A stretch of 64,000 nucleotides of DNA from Pseudomonas asiatica (lineage in GTDB: Bacteria > Pseudomonadota > Gammaproteobacteria > Pseudomonadales > Pseudomonadaceae), in the NCBI RefSeq assembly GCF_040214835.1, contig NZ_CP157874.1:2732001-2796000 (forward strand), read 5' to 3'. Numbering within the stretch: the first letter of the stretch is position 1; each line of letters starts with the position of its first letter. The notes under the pieces are model-generated. The model worked only from the letters and a program-made list of their open reading frames with translations. It was not told where the DNA came from and did no database searches. A program made the translations under genes and the position numbers. This document shows positions 45,078 through 53,323 of this stretch, in pieces.

Positions 45078-45407
45078 ATGTCTACGTTTCGTATCTTTCT
45101 CGCCGCCGTGCTGGTCACCGGCCTTGCCGGCTGCGCAACCCCTGGCAAACCCACTGCCAGCAAACTGACCCACAAATCGCCCCAGCAGTATGCCGCCTGC
45201 GTACTGCCCAAGTGGCAAGCGCTGGCGCCACAGGCCACGCAGAAATCGATCGCCCACGGCTACCGGTTGACGGCTCCCAGCGCCGTGGCATCCGATGATG
45301 TGCTGGACGTAGTCGATTCCCGCGAGGGCAGCCGCGCGACCTTCTACAAAGGCAGCTTCCTGTCTGGCGACAAATTGCGCCAGGCTGCCAGGGAATGCCT
45401 GGACTGA
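45078..45407 (+). CDS. Small lipoprotein, related to the one at 25119
   Basis: A 109-residue lipoprotein. I start it at ATG 45078, which gives a clean signal peptide ending at lipobox GLAGC; an ATG 30 bp upstream is in frame but adds a polar stretch. The mature domain contains Y-A-A-C-V, RATFYKGSFL and RQAAREC, the same Cys pair pattern as the 25119 lipoprotein. Its stop is 1 bp from the end of the converging osmE gene. Function unknown. Confidence 0.75.
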   Translation: MSTFRIFLAAVLVTGLAGCATPGKPTASKLTHKSPQQYAACVLPKWQALAPQATQKSIAHGYRLTAPSAVASDDVLDVVDSREGSRATFYKGSFLSGDKLRQAARECLD

Positions 45408-45408
45408 C

Positions 45409-45765
45409 TCAGTAACCCGATCCGCTAGAGCCGCCCATGCTTGGCAGGCGGGCCCTGCGCTGAGCATTGCTCCACTCGGCGCAGGTCATGAAAGCGGTAT
45501 TGTCCACTTTGCCGGTGCCGTCGAAACTTACGCTGTAGGGTTGCCGGTTGTCGGCTTTGGTCAACATGTAGTCGAAACAGGTACCGGGCACCACGGTGCG
45601 TTGGGTCTCGGCATCGGGCTTGCCGCCGACCTGCATGACCTGGTCTCTGCTCATGCCGTTGGCGACTTTCGCCACCAGCGGCTGGTCGTGGTACAGCGCG
45701 GAGTTGGACGAGCAGGCAGAAAGCGCTGCCAGTGCAAGGATCAGCGCTTGAAAGGGTTTGTTCAT
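45409..45765 (-). CDS. osmE: Osmotically inducible lipoprotein OsmE-like
   Basis: A 118-residue lipoprotein with lipobox LSAC (Cys18). The mature domain has the BamE/SmpA-OsmE pattern: VANGMSRDQVMQVGGKPDAE, then a FDYMLTKA strand and SVSFDGTGKVD. Length and motifs fit OsmE rather than BamE. It is envelope-located and typically RpoS/osmolarity-controlled. A glycine/serine-rich tail follows. Converges with the lipoprotein at 45078. Confidence 0.85.
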   Translation of the reverse strand: MNKPFQALILALAALSACSSNSALYHDQPLVAKVANGMSRDQVMQVGGKPDAETQRTVVPGTCFDYMLTKADNRQPYSVSFDGTGKVDNTAFMTCAEWSNAQRRARLPSMGGSSGSGY

Positions 45766-45846
45766 GGCAGTGCTCCGGTAGAGGACGCCGATGAAGGCAG
45801 GTGCTCCCCGCGCGAATGTGCGACCCCTGGCTCTGCGATCACACCA

Positions 45847-47082
45847 TCAATCCGCTCGGCTTTTCATCATACGCCTGTACTGCCGCACCCGCAGTAACGT
45901 GCAGCCTTGCTCCAGCAACAAGGCGCGCAAGGGCGACGCATGCGCCTTGGGCCGGCTGCCGGCCGCCAGGCGGCGCATCTGCAATTTCACCAGGGCCATG
46001 TAGGCCAGTGCGGCAAAGGCCTTGCGCTTCCAGCGAATGGGCTGCAGTTCGGCGGTTGCCGTCGGCTCGCCGTTCTGCCAGCGCCGGGGCAGGGCAGGCT
46101 CGACTGCCAACGCCGTGGCAATCCCCGCCATGGCCACACCGCTGGCCAGCACCTGCTCGACTACCGGCAACCGCCGGATACCGCCGGTGACCATCACCGG
46201 CATCTTCGCGATGGCGGCGATTTCCCGGGCAAACTCCAGGAAGTAGGCCTCGCGAGCCAGGGTGCGCCCATCGCGGGCATCACCCTGCATCGCCGGTGCC
46301 TCATAGCTGCCGCCCGACAGCTCCACCAGGTCCACCGGCAATTCATTCAGCCACAGCACTACCTGGCGCGCATCCGCCGGTTCGAAACCGCCGCGCTGGA
46401 AATCCGCCGAATTCAGTTTCACTGCCACGGCGAAACCGGGCGAAACCACTTCGCGCACGGCCTTGACCACCTCCAGCAGCAACCGCGCGCGATTTTCCAG
46501 GCTGCCACCCCAGCGATCCTGGCGCTGGTTGCTCAGTGGCGAAAGAAACTGGCTCAGCAGGTAACCGTGGGCAGCGTGGATCTGTACGCCACTGAAACCA
46601 GCTTCTTCAGCCAGCGCCGCAGTGCCGGCAAAGCGCTGGATCAACGCGCCGATCTCGGCTTCGTCCAGTGCCTTGGGCAAGGGGAACAGCTTGGATAAAC
46701 CGCCCATGTCCAGGGCAATGGCCGAAGGCGCCACGGTGGGCTGGCCGAGGTTGGCCTGCATCTGCCGGCCCGGGTGGTTGATCTGCATCCAGAACTGCGC
46801 GCCGTGGGCGCGGCCGATGCGCGCCCAGTCGCGAAAACGTTGCAGTGGCTGGCTGGCATCGAGCATCACGCCACCCGGGCCGGTCATGGCGCCAGGGTCG
46901 ACCATCACGTTACCGGTCAGCAACAGCCCGGCACCGCCCTCGGCCCAAGCCTGGTAAAGGCGCAGCAGCTGGTCGGAAGGGGTCTGGTCCGGGTTGGCCA
47001 GGTTTTCCTCCATCGCCGCCTTGGCGATGCGGTTGGGGATGACACTGCCATTGGGCAGGTGCAGGGGCTGGAACGGCGTCAT
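45847..47082 (-). CDS. NADH:flavin oxidoreductase, Old Yellow Enzyme family
   Basis: A 411-residue FMN-dependent TIM-barrel oxidoreductase. Features are PNRIAKAAMEENLA near the start, WMQINHPGRQ, the active-site HAAHGYLLSQFLSP, RWGGSLENRARL, and VMVTGGIRR (FMN phosphate). It lacks the Fe-S and second flavin domains of the long 2,4-dienoyl-CoA reductase type. The roughly 60 extra C-terminal residues are basic. It probably reduces activated alkenes. It is divergent from a MerR regulator with a 19-bp-spacer promoter between them. Confidence 0.88.
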   Translation of the reverse strand: MTPFQPLHLPNGSVIPNRIAKAAMEENLANPDQTPSDQLLRLYQAWAEGGAGLLLTGNVMVDPGAMTGPGGVMLDASQPLQRFRDWARIGRAHGAQFWMQINHPGRQMQANLGQPTVAPSAIALDMGGLSKLFPLPKALDEAEIGALIQRFAGTAALAEEAGFSGVQIHAAHGYLLSQFLSPLSNQRQDRWGGSLENRARLLLEVVKAVREVVSPGFAVAVKLNSADFQRGGFEPADARQVVLWLNELPVDLVELSGGSYEAPAMQGDARDGRTLAREAYFLEFAREIAAIAKMPVMVTGGIRRLPVVEQVLASGVAMAGIATALAVEPALPRRWQNGEPTATAELQPIRWKRKAFAALAYMALVKLQMRRLAAGSRPKAHASPLRALLLEQGCTLLRVRQYRRMMKSRAD

Positions 47083-47144
47083 GGCGATCTCCGCAAAGGG
47101 TTGCCACGCATCGGTTTTTGCGCGCGTGGGCTAGGTTCGGGAAA

Positions 47145-47175
47145 AGGCTAAGGTTAAAGTCAGCTTTAAGGTCAA
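47145..47175 (-). promoter_or_regulatory. MerR-type promoter with 19-bp spacer and dyad operator
   Basis: Read on the minus strand, a -35 TTGACC (47170-47175) and -10 TAGCCT (47145-47150) are separated by 19 bp. The spacer holds the palindrome TTAAAG-TCAG-CTTTAA (47154-47169). An overlong 19-bp spacer containing a dyad is the hallmark of MerR-activated promoters. It points at the oxidoreductase gene (start 47082, leader about 55 bp). Confidence 0.7.
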
Positions 47176-47193
47176 GAGGGGAATGCTGCCGCA

Positions 47194-47613
47194 ATGAAAA
47201 TTGGTGAACTGGCGCGACGCACGGGGCTTAGTGCATCGCGTATCCGCTTTTACGAAGCCAGCGGACTGATTACTGCGCGGCGCCTGGGCAATGGTTACCG
47301 GGATTACCCGGAGCAGGTGGTGCGGGCGCTGGAGATCATCACCTGCGGCCAGCAGGCCGGGTTCAGCCTGGAAGAAATGCGCAAACTCACCGACGCCTCC
47401 GGGGCTGCGGCGGGTGGGCATGATCTATTGCTGGGCAGCCTCAAGCGCAAGGTGGCGGAGATCGAAGCGATGCAGCAGCGGCTGGCGCACAACCGCGCGC
47501 AGTTGCTGGCGGTTATTGCAGGCATGGAAGACAAGCCGCAGGGGATAGATTGCGAGGAGAATGCCCAGCGCCTGATTGCCGGTTGGCAGCAGGGCGAGGC
47601 CACGAACACGTGA
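47194..47613 (+). CDS. MerR-family transcriptional regulator
   Basis: A 139-residue MerR protein: MKIGELARRTGLSASRIRFYE is the winged-helix start, followed by the RNGYRDY-like wing (GNGYRDYPEQVV), a dimerisation coiled coil (KRKVAEIEAMQQRL) and a short tail. Only one cysteine (in CGQQAG) lies in the DNA-binding part and one in DCEEN near the end, so a metal or electrophile sensor is uncertain. It is divergent from the Old Yellow Enzyme gene, whose promoter has the MerR-type 19-bp spacer. Confidence 0.9.
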   Translation: MKIGELARRTGLSASRIRFYEASGLITARRLGNGYRDYPEQVVRALEIITCGQQAGFSLEEMRKLTDASGAAAGGHDLLLGSLKRKVAEIEAMQQRLAHNRAQLLAVIAGMEDKPQGIDCEENAQRLIAGWQQGEATNT

Positions 47614-47614
47614 C

Positions 47615-47734
47615 CCCTGTAGGAGCGGCCTTGTGTCGCGATGGGCTGCGTAGCGGCCCCGGCAATTTGTGCAGCAACGCAAGATCCGGGGGCTGCTGCG
47701 CAGCCCATCGCGACACAAGGCCGCTCCTACAGGG
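47615..47734. repeat. Family B inverted repeat
   Basis: Copy of the long palindrome (GGAGCGGCCTTGTGTCGCGA on the left, mirrored on the right), starting 2 bp after the MerR gene stop, where it may also act as terminator. A few mismatches separate the inner arms. Confidence 0.88.
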
Positions 47735-47779
47735 ATCGCACAGGCGTCTGGATTCTGGGTAAGACAGTTGCGCCTGCAG

Positions 47780-47986
47780 TCAGTCTGCATCACCGCGCTT
47801 GTTCATCTGCTCACACTGCGTCTGCGCATCCGTCCTGCTCGGATAACTGGGCTTGAGCCGCTCCTTCGCTTGGTTATCGTAAATGTCGAACCCCCCACAT
47901 ACGGTAGCGGCGTAATAGCGGCTACCCACGCGGAACGACTCCTTTTCGATCGGCACAGCGGGAACGATAACGAATCTTGGTTGCAT
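47780..47986 (-). CDS. Hypothetical 68-residue protein
   Basis: A small protein with the start set at 47986 by a strong GGGGAGG site 7 bp before; the frame runs further upstream without one. It has RVGSRYYAATVCGGFDIYDN in its middle and SYPSRTDAQTQCEQMN near the end, with two cysteines. No signal peptide or membrane span. No family recognised, but coding character and ribosome site support a gene. Confidence 0.6.
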   Translation of the reverse strand: MQPRFVIVPAVPIEKESFRVGSRYYAATVCGGFDIYDNQAKERLKPSYPSRTDAQTQCEQMNKRGDAD

Positions 47987-48097
47987 TTTTCGTGCCTCCC
48001 CAGGCAGAGACTTAAGTATTAGTCTGGCCATGGATAACCATCAAGGATACTCATGAATAAAACCTCGTTTTGTTGAACGGCAGGTCGACGCCCGTCC

Positions 48098-48135
48098 TGT
48101 CATCAAATGAAAACCCGCTGTCGTCCGATGCGAAG
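48098..48135 (+). promoter_or_regulatory. AraC-type direct-repeat operator of operon 1 (with -10 at 48156)
   Basis: Two direct repeats, TGTCATCAAATGAAAAC (48098) and TGTCGTCCGATGCGAAG (48119), are spaced exactly 21 bp, two helical turns. A -10-like TACAGT follows at 48156-48161, 37 bp from the start of the second repeat, so the second half overlaps the -35 region. The same arrangement lies at 55930 before operon 2. This is typical of a class II AraC activator site. Confidence 0.75.
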
Positions 48136-48215
48136 CACCCCGCACACCAAGGGCATACAGTCCAATCACCCAGAACTGACGCCATGCGTCCAGATCGATG
48201 ATTGGAGAGACAAGC

Positions 48216-49196
48216 ATGTCCAAAGTCGTACGTTTCCATCAGACCGGTGGCCCCGAGGTGCTGCGCTACGAGGACGCCGAGGTCGGCGAGCCCGGCCCGG
48301 GGCAGGTGCGCTTGCGCCAGGTGGCGGTGGGCCTGAACTACGCCGATACCTATTTCCGCAACGGCACCTACCCGATCCCGCTGCCCAACGGCATCGGCGT
48401 GGAAGCGGCCGGGGTGGTCGAGGCGCTGGGCGAGGGTGTGACCCAGGTGGCAGTCGGTGACCGGGTCACCTACACCGGTTTCCTCAACACCCTGGGCGCC
48501 TACTGCACCGAGCGCCTGATCCCCGCGGCCGCGCTGATCAAGCTGCCCGATACCATCGCCTTCGAAACCGCCGCCGCCATGACCATGCGCGGCCTGACCT
48601 CCGCCTACCTGCTGCGTCGGCTCCATGACTTCAAACCCGGCGACAGCGTGCTGCTGCATGCTGCCGCTGGCGGGGTCGGCCTGATCGTCGCGCAGTGGGC
48701 GCAGCTGCTGGGGCTGAACGTGATCGGCACGGTGTCCACCGAGGCCAAGGCCGAGGTGGCTCGCGCCCATGGCTGCAACCACGTCATCAACTACAGCGTC
48801 GAGGACGTTGCCACGCGCGTGCGTGAGCTGACCGACGGGGTGGGGGTGAACGTGGTGTTCGACAGCGTTGGCAAGAACACCTTCATGGGCTCGCTCGATT
48901 CGCTCAAGCGCCGCGGCCTGATGGTTTGCGTCGGCACGGCGTCAGGCACCATCCCGCCGTTCGACCCGCAGTTGCTGGCGATCAAGGGCTCGCTGCAGCT
49001 CACCCGCCCGGCACTGGCCGACTTCATCGCCGACCCGGCGGAAAAGGCCGACCTGGCCGGTGAGCTGTTCGATCACGTCGGCAGCGGGCGCATCCGTATC
49101 GAGATCAACCAGCACTACGCACTGCAGGATGCCGTCCAGGCCCACCGTGACCTGGAAGCGCGCAAGACCACCGGCTCGTCGATCTTCGTCATCTGA
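48216..49196 (+). CDS. qor: NADPH:quinone oxidoreductase, zinc-less MDR family
   Basis: A 326-residue quinone oxidoreductase closely resembling E. coli Qor (327 residues) over its whole length. The start at 48216 (GGAGAG site) is chosen over an in-frame ATG at 48198. Features are GVEAAGVVEALGEGV, the nucleotide loop AAAGGVGLIVAQWA and LKRRGLMVCVGTASG. Zinc ligands are absent. It carries NADPH-dependent reduction of quinones or enones. First gene of the AraC-linked operon, 13 bp before the dioxygenase gene. Confidence 0.9.
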   Translation: MSKVVRFHQTGGPEVLRYEDAEVGEPGPGQVRLRQVAVGLNYADTYFRNGTYPIPLPNGIGVEAAGVVEALGEGVTQVAVGDRVTYTGFLNTLGAYCTERLIPAAALIKLPDTIAFETAAAMTMRGLTSAYLLRRLHDFKPGDSVLLHAAAGGVGLIVAQWAQLLGLNVIGTVSTEAKAEVARAHGCNHVINYSVEDVATRVRELTDGVGVNVVFDSVGKNTFMGSLDSLKRRGLMVCVGTASGTIPPFDPQLLAIKGSLQLTRPALADFIADPAEKADLAGELFDHVGSGRIRIEINQHYALQDAVQAHRDLEARKTTGSSIFVI

Positions 49197-49209
49197 AGAG
49201 GGCAACAGC

Positions 49210-50058
49210 ATGCACATCGAACAACTGACCTGCGCGATCGGTGCCGAGGTAAGTGGGGTCAACCTGGCCGACGCGATCCACGACGACGACCTGTTCGCCC
49301 AGCTTCGCGCGCAGTTGCTCCGGCACCGTGTGCTGTTCCTGCGCGACCAGCACTTCAGCCGCGCCGAACATGTAGCGTTCGCCCGCCGCTTCGGCGACCT
49401 GGAGGACCACCCGGTGGCCGGCAGCGACCCGGAGCATCCGGGCCTGGTACAGATCTACAAGCGCCCGGACCAGCCCAACGACCGCTATGAAAATGCCTGG
49501 CACACCGACGCCACCTGGCGCGAGGCCCCGCCGATGGGCTGTGTGCTGCGCTGCATCGAATGCCCGCCCGTGGGCGGCGACACGATGTGGGCGAACATGG
49601 TGCTGGCCTATGAAAACCTGCCAGGCGATGTGAAGGCCAAGATCGAAGGCCTGCGCGCCCGTCACAGCATCGAGGCCAGCTTTGGCGCCGCCATGCCGCT
49701 GGAAAAGCGCCTGGCGCTGAAGGCGCAGTTCCCGGATGCCGAGCACCCGGTGGTGCGCACCCACCCGGAAACCGGCGAGCAGGTGCTGTTCGTCAACGCC
49801 TTCACCACCCATTTCAGCAATTACCACACCCCGCAGCGGGTGCGCTTCGGGCAGGACGCCAACCCCGGTGCCAGCGACCTGCTGCGTTACCTGATCAGCC
49901 AGGCCTACCTGCCGGAGTACCAGGTGCGCTGGCGCTGGAAGCCCAACAGCGTGGCGATCTGGGACAACCGCAGCACCCAGCACTACGCCGTCATGGACTA
50001 CCCGCCGTGCCACCGCAAGATGGAGCGCGCCGGGATCAAGGGCAGCCCCACGTTCTGA
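49210..50058 (+). CDS. TauD/TfdA-family Fe(II)/2-oxoglutarate dioxygenase
   Basis: A 282-residue dioxygenase. The metal triad is visible: His98 and Asp100 in WHTDATW, and His258 in NRSTQHYAV, with a downstream Arg269 for 2-oxoglutarate. Length matches TauD and TfdA. Such enzymes hydroxylate a carbon next to a sulfonate, ether or amine, releasing sulfite or another group. Clustering with a YeiH exporter makes a sulfonate a candidate, but this is inference; a role in ether or betaine oxidation is equally open. The start at 49210 has AGAGG before it. Confidence 0.88.
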   Translation: MHIEQLTCAIGAEVSGVNLADAIHDDDLFAQLRAQLLRHRVLFLRDQHFSRAEHVAFARRFGDLEDHPVAGSDPEHPGLVQIYKRPDQPNDRYENAWHTDATWREAPPMGCVLRCIECPPVGGDTMWANMVLAYENLPGDVKAKIEGLRARHSIEASFGAAMPLEKRLALKAQFPDAEHPVVRTHPETGEQVLFVNAFTTHFSNYHTPQRVRFGQDANPGASDLLRYLISQAYLPEYQVRWRWKPNSVAIWDNRSTQHYAVMDYPPCHRKMERAGIKGSPTF

Positions 50059-50088
50059 GTTCGTCGCCGTCGCTGGCGGCAACCGCAC

Positions 50089-50096
50089 AATAACAA
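50089..50096 (+). promoter_or_regulatory. Hfq/Crc catabolite-activity motif before the BKACE gene
   Basis: ACAATAACAATA (50087-50098) contains AATAACAA, matching the AAnAAnAA motif bound by Hfq-Crc in Pseudomonas leaders. It lies about 17 bp before the BKACE start and close to its ribosome site, where such motifs block translation. Confidence 0.6.
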
Positions 50097-50112
50097 TAGC
50101 GAGGACTACAGC

Positions 50113-51162
50113 ATGCAATTCTTCGACGATTCGTTGCACCCTGAAAACATGGAAAAGGTGGTGATCACCGTGGCCCCCTATGGCCCGGAGTGGATGCCTG
50201 AAGACTTCCCTGAAGACATTCCCCTGACCATGGACGAGCAGGTGCAGAAGGCTGTCGACTGCTACGAGGCAGGTGCCACCGTATTGCACCTGCACGTGCG
50301 CGAACTGGACGGCAAGGGCTCCAAGCGCCTGTCCAAGTTCAACGAGCTGATCGCCGGGGTGCGCGAAGCGGTGCCGGACATGATCATCCAGGTTGGCGGG
50401 TCGATTTCCTTTGCCCCGGAAGGCGAAGGCGAGGCTGCCAAGTGGCTGTCGGACGATACCCGGCACATGCTCGCCGAGCTGACGCCGCGCCCCGACCAGG
50501 TGACCGTGGCCATCAACACCACGCAGATGAACATCATGGAGTTGCTGTACCCCGAGTACCTGGAAGGTACCTCGCTGGCCAGCCCGGCGATTCATGCCGC
50601 CTACAGCGAGATGACTGTGCCGGCCGGCCCGGCCTGGGTCCGCGAGCACCTGCGCCGCCTGCAGGCCAGCAACATCCAGCCGCATTTCCAGCTGACCGGC
50701 ATGCATGCCCTGGAGACGCTCGAGCGCATCGTCCGCCGTGGTGACTACATGGGCCCGCTGAACCTGACCTGGATCGGCATTGGCGGCGGTTTCGACGGCC
50801 CCAACCCGTTCAACTTCTTCAACTTCATCCACCGCGCGCCGGACGGTTGCACCCTGACCGCCGAGTCGTTGCTGAAGAACGTGCTGCCGTTCAACACCAT
50901 GGCCCTGGCCATGGGCCTGCACCCACGCTGCGGCAACGAAGACACCATCATCGACCAGCATGGCAAGCGCTTCACCTCGGTGCAGCAGATCCAGCAGACC
51001 GTGCGTGTGGCCCATGAGCTGGGCCGCGAGATTGCCAGCGGCAAGGAAGCACGCGCCATTTACCGCATCGGGCAGCAGTACGACAGCATCGAGCAGACCC
51101 TCGAGGCCAACGGCATGGCGCCGAATCGCCAGCCGGGTGTGAAGGGCGTGCCGCAGCGCTGA
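50113..51162 (+). CDS. BKACE-family beta-keto acid cleavage enzyme (3-keto-5-aminohexanoate cleavage family, DUF849)
   Basis: A 349-residue TIM-barrel protein. The zinc site is LHLHVRE (His59, His61), with further conserved blocks GGSISFAPEG and TGMHALET and the GMHPRCGNEDTI-like segment. BKACE enzymes cleave a beta-keto acid with acetyl-CoA, giving acetoacetate and an acyl-CoA. The protein is longer than the typical 270-310 residues. It is 54 bp after the dioxygenase gene, so a pathway from dioxygenase product through a beta-keto acid is plausible (inference). Confidence 0.88.
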   Translation: MQFFDDSLHPENMEKVVITVAPYGPEWMPEDFPEDIPLTMDEQVQKAVDCYEAGATVLHLHVRELDGKGSKRLSKFNELIAGVREAVPDMIIQVGGSISFAPEGEGEAAKWLSDDTRHMLAELTPRPDQVTVAINTTQMNIMELLYPEYLEGTSLASPAIHAAYSEMTVPAGPAWVREHLRRLQASNIQPHFQLTGMHALETLERIVRRGDYMGPLNLTWIGIGGGFDGPNPFNFFNFIHRAPDGCTLTAESLLKNVLPFNTMALAMGLHPRCGNEDTIIDQHGKRFTSVQQIQQTVRVAHELGREIASGKEARAIYRIGQQYDSIEQTLEANGMAPNRQPGVKGVPQR

Positions 51163-51185
51163 CTTCACTGGCCTGCGCTGGCCTT

Positions 51186-51302
51186 TTTAGGAGCGGCCTT
51201 GTGTCGCGACAGGGCTGCACAGCAGCCCCGGCAATAGTTGAGTTGACGCTTCAATCGGGGGCCGCTTTGCGGCCCATCGCGACACAAGGCCGCTCCTACA
51301 GG
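51186..51302. repeat. Family B inverted repeat inside operon 1
   Basis: A long palindrome of the GGCCTTGTGTCGCGA type lies between BKACE and MFS genes. Its position within a same-strand gene group may lower expression of the downstream genes relative to the upstream ones. Confidence 0.88.
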
Positions 51303-51356
51303 GGGCGTGCCAATGCATAAGAACAAGAAAAACCCACATCACCCCAAGGAGGCAAC

Positions 51357-52673
51357 ATGGCCACCTATCTCGCCAGTGCCGAAGATTCCGGCACCGACAC
51401 CGCCCACAGCGTCCCCCGGCGCTATGCCTGGGTGGTCTTCGCCCTGACCTTTGGCCTGTTGATCTCCGACTACATGTCGCGCCAGGTGCTCAATGCGGTG
51501 TTCCCGCTGCTCAAGGGCGAATGGGCGTTGAGCGACAGCCAGCTCGGCCTGCTCAGCGGTATCGTCGCGCTGATGGTCGGCCTGCTGACCTTCCCGCTGT
51601 CGCTGCTGGCCGACCGCTTCGGCCGGGTGCGCAGCCTGGTGCTGATGGCAGTACTGTGGAGCCTGGCCACCCTCGGCTGCGCCCTGGCGGAAAACTACCC
51701 GCAAATGTTCGTCGCGCGGTTTCTGGTGGGGGTGGGCGAGGCGGCCTACGGCAGTGTCGGCATCGCCGTGGTGGTCGCGGTGTTCCCCCGCGACATGCGC
51801 TCGACCCTGGCCGGCGCGTTCATGGCCGGTGGCATGTTCGGCTCGGTGCTGGGCATGGCCCTGGGCGGTGTACTGGCCCAGCACCTGGGCTGGCGCTGGG
51901 CATTCGCCGGCATGGCGCTGTTCGGCCTGGTGCTGGCGATGCTGTACCCGCTGATCGTCAAAGAGGCACGTATTGCGCCTCGGTGCGCGCAGCAGTCGCA
52001 AGGCAGGGCCGGCCGTCCGCTGCGCACTCTGTACAGCAGCCGTTCGGTCATCGCGGCCTACGTCGGCAGCGGGCTGCAGCTGTTCGTCGGCGGCACCGTG
52101 ATCGTGTGGATGCCAAGCTACCTGAACCGCTATTACGCCATGGGTACCGACCGCGCCGGGGCAATTGCCGCAGTCATCGTGCTGTGCAGCGGCATCGGCA
52201 TGATCCTCTGCGCCATGCTCTGCGACCGCCTCGGGCGGCAGCGCCCGGACCGCAAGATCAGCCTTGCCATCGCCTACTGCCTGGGCAGTTGCGCGCTGTT
52301 GTCCATCGCCTTCGCACTACCGGCCGGCACCGCCCAACTGGTACTGATCTGTCTGGGCATGATGATCGCCGCCGGCACCAACGGCCCGTCCAGTGCCATG
52401 GTCGCCAACCTCACCCACGCCTCGGTGCACGGCACCGCGTTTGCCACCCTGACCCTGGCCAACAACCTGTTGGGCCTGGCCACCGGGCCGCTGATCACCG
52501 GGCGCGTTTCCGACCTGATCGGCCTGCATGCCGCCTTCCAGCTGGTGCCGCTGATGAGTATCGGCGCGGCGGCGGTGTTTTTCCTCGCCAAACGTCATTA
52601 CCACCGCGACATGGACCGTCTGCATGCACCGGCACACGACGCCGCCGACGCACCCCGGGAGTTGAAACCGTGA
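51357..52673 (+). CDS. MFS transporter
   Basis: A 438-residue carrier with 12 predicted helices, opening RYAWVVFALTFGLLISDYMSR, with the loop motif LADRFGRVRSL after TM2 and SNR-like RQVLNAVF in TM1. It belongs to the organic-acid/aromatic uptake-like group (ACS/AAHS style). The start is preceded by AAGGAGG. It overlaps the next gene by 4 bp and probably imports the compound degraded by this operon. A CA-like stretch AAGAACAAGAA lies at 51319-51329. Confidence 0.88.
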   Translation: MATYLASAEDSGTDTAHSVPRRYAWVVFALTFGLLISDYMSRQVLNAVFPLLKGEWALSDSQLGLLSGIVALMVGLLTFPLSLLADRFGRVRSLVLMAVLWSLATLGCALAENYPQMFVARFLVGVGEAAYGSVGIAVVVAVFPRDMRSTLAGAFMAGGMFGSVLGMALGGVLAQHLGWRWAFAGMALFGLVLAMLYPLIVKEARIAPRCAQQSQGRAGRPLRTLYSSRSVIAAYVGSGLQLFVGGTVIVWMPSYLNRYYAMGTDRAGAIAAVIVLCSGIGMILCAMLCDRLGRQRPDRKISLAIAYCLGSCALLSIAFALPAGTAQLVLICLGMMIAAGTNGPSSAMVANLTHASVHGTAFATLTLANNLLGLATGPLITGRVSDLIGLHAAFQLVPLMSIGAAAVFFLAKRHYHRDMDRLHAPAHDAADAPRELKP

Positions 52674-53323
52674 AACAGCTGTTGTCCGTCGAAGTGTTCT
52701 TCGATTTCGTCTGCCCGTGGTGCCTGATTGGCCAGCGGCACCTGCAGGCTGCCCTGTTGCTGTTGCAGCGCGAACAGCCGCAAGTGCAGGTACAACTGCG
52801 ATGGCGAGGTGTGCAGTTGTTGCCTGGCTTGCCCGCCGTTGGCGTGCCGTTCCATGCCTTCTATCTGCAACGCCTGGGCAGCGAGGAGGCGGTACGCGAG
52901 CGCCAGGCCCAGGTGCGCGCCGCTGCCCGTGTGGTAGGCGAGGACATCGACTTCTCGCGTATTCGCCGCATGCCCAACACCGGCAATGCCCATCGGCTGC
53001 TGCAACGGGCTGCCCAGTTGCTCGAAGCAGCGCAACTGGAAGCCTTGCTGGCGCAGTTGTTCATCGCCTATTTCCACCAGGGCCGCGACCTGGGGGATAG
53101 CCGCACCTTGCTCGACATCGCCCAATGTTGCGGGCTGGATACCGCGCAGGTGGTCGACTGCCTGCGTGACGACGGCAGCCCGTTCCTCGATGGGGCCGGG
53201 CGCGCTGGCAGTGCCGTGCCGCGCTTCCGTTTCAATCAGGGGCCGCTCGTTGCGGGTGCGCAGCCTGCCGCGGTGCTGTATGCGGCCATGACCGAAGCGC
53301 TGCAAGAGGTTGAGCGGGCATGA
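52670..53323 (+). CDS. DsbA/FrnE-family oxidoreductase
   Basis: A 217-residue protein starting at GTG 52670, overlapping the MFS stop (GTGA). The motif FFDFVCPWCLIG holds the CPWC centre (Cys15, Cys18) of FrnE/2-hydroxychromene-2-carboxylate isomerase-type DsbA folds. It has no signal peptide, so it acts in the cytoplasm. Possible jobs are thiol-disulfide exchange or isomerisation of a glutathione adduct. It is coupled to the MFS and Rieske genes. Confidence 0.85.
   Translation: MKQLLSVEVFFDFVCPWCLIGQRHLQAALLLLQREQPQVQVQLRWRGVQLLPGLPAVGVPFHAFYLQRLGSEEAVRERQAQVRAAARVVGEDIDFSRIRRMPNTGNAHRLLQRAAQLLEAAQLEALLAQLFIAYFHQGRDLGDSRTLLDIAQCCGLDTAQVVDCLRDDGSPFLDGAGRAGSAVPRFRFNQGPLVAGAQPAAVLYAAMTEALQEVERA

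Noticed and set aside
49210..50058. Naming the dioxygenase as taurine dioxygenase tauD
   Set aside because: The metal ligands fit the whole TauD/TfdA family, and no taurine ABC transporter is adjacent. Substrate cannot be fixed from the sequence.
50113..51162. Carnitine catabolism as the role of the BKACE operon
   Set aside because: Known carnitine clusters carry a carnitine dehydrogenase and a thioesterase next to the BKACE gene; neither is present here.
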